Assembly (NCBI GenBank): GCA_017543725.1
Contig: JAFYFO010000006.1
Span: 1 to 13,620, forward strand
Direction of reading: 5' to 3'
Source: Eubacterium sp.
GTDB lineage: Bacteria; Bacillota; Clostridia; Oscillospirales; Acutalibacteraceae
Length of the DNA stretch: 13,620 nucleotides
In this document: positions 13,600 through 13,620 of the stretch, in pieces
Layout of the letters: each line of letters starts with the position of its first letter
Position numbering within the stretch: position 1 is the stretch's first letter
The notes under the pieces: model-generated
Seen by the model: only the letters and a program-made list of their open reading frames with translations
Told to the model about the DNA's origin: nothing
The model's database searches: none
Translations under genes and position numbers: made by a program

Positions 13600-13620
13600 A
13601 AAATATCAATATTAAAATTC

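Noticed and set aside
1..13620. CRISPR array, tRNA, rRNA, transposase or toxin-antitoxin pair
   Set aside because: No regularly spaced repeats, tRNA-like cloverleaf, ribosomal sequence or matching protein motifs were seen on either strand.

Overview
The window looks like chromosomal DNA from an obligately anaerobic, low-to-mid GC Firmicute, most likely a gut Clostridia member of the Oscillospiraceae/Ruminococcaceae type. The signs are desulfoferrodoxin, a split cobalamin-dependent methionine synthase, MBG-type surface modules with an LPXTG-like tail, strong AGGAGG ribosome sites and near-consensus sigma-A promoters. This placement comes from gene content; no rRNA or marker gene is present. 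The standard genetic code fits every gene.

Left edge (1-2304, + strand): the tail end of a phage baseplate J-like gene overlaps by ATGA a 731-codon reading frame. Its first ~130 residues look like a phage tail protein (DUF2612 type). The rest looks like a cell-surface protein with MBG and X2-like modules and a C-terminal wall-sorting/membrane tail. This in-frame switch is the strangest thing in the window. It is either a genuine recombination scar at a prophage edge or a misjoined contig.

Centre (8164 down to 2343, - strand): a strong promoter drives what reads as one six-gene operon: metF, a free-standing MetH activation-domain gene, metH lacking that domain, an Rrf2-family regulator with four clustered cysteines, a DAHP synthase, and desulfoferrodoxin (superoxide reductase). 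It ends at a bidirectional terminator shared with the surface-protein gene. Folate one-carbon units reduced by MetF feed MetH to make methionine. DAHP synthase opens aromatic amino-acid synthesis. The superoxide reductase would protect oxygen-sensitive metalloenzymes, and the Rrf2 protein could be a sensor for the operon. The leader upstream of metF is only about 26 nt, too short for a riboswitch. A small interspersed repeat sits between the activation gene and metH and creates a false longer metH start.

Right half: a signal-less GH30 glycoside hydrolase (-) is divergent from a Cof-type HAD phosphatase (+) whose stop codon lies in its own terminator loop. A DUF2238/YjdF-like membrane protein (-) is divergent from an AMP-dependent acyl-CoA synthetase (+). 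A 54-codon gene with its own promoter follows, then a hairpin and repeat-like sequence to the right edge.

No tRNA, rRNA, CRISPR array, transposase or riboswitch was seen. No gap between genes exceeds about 220 bases. The gap at 11210-11426 holds two divergent promoters, and 13448-13620 holds two hairpin/repeat elements.
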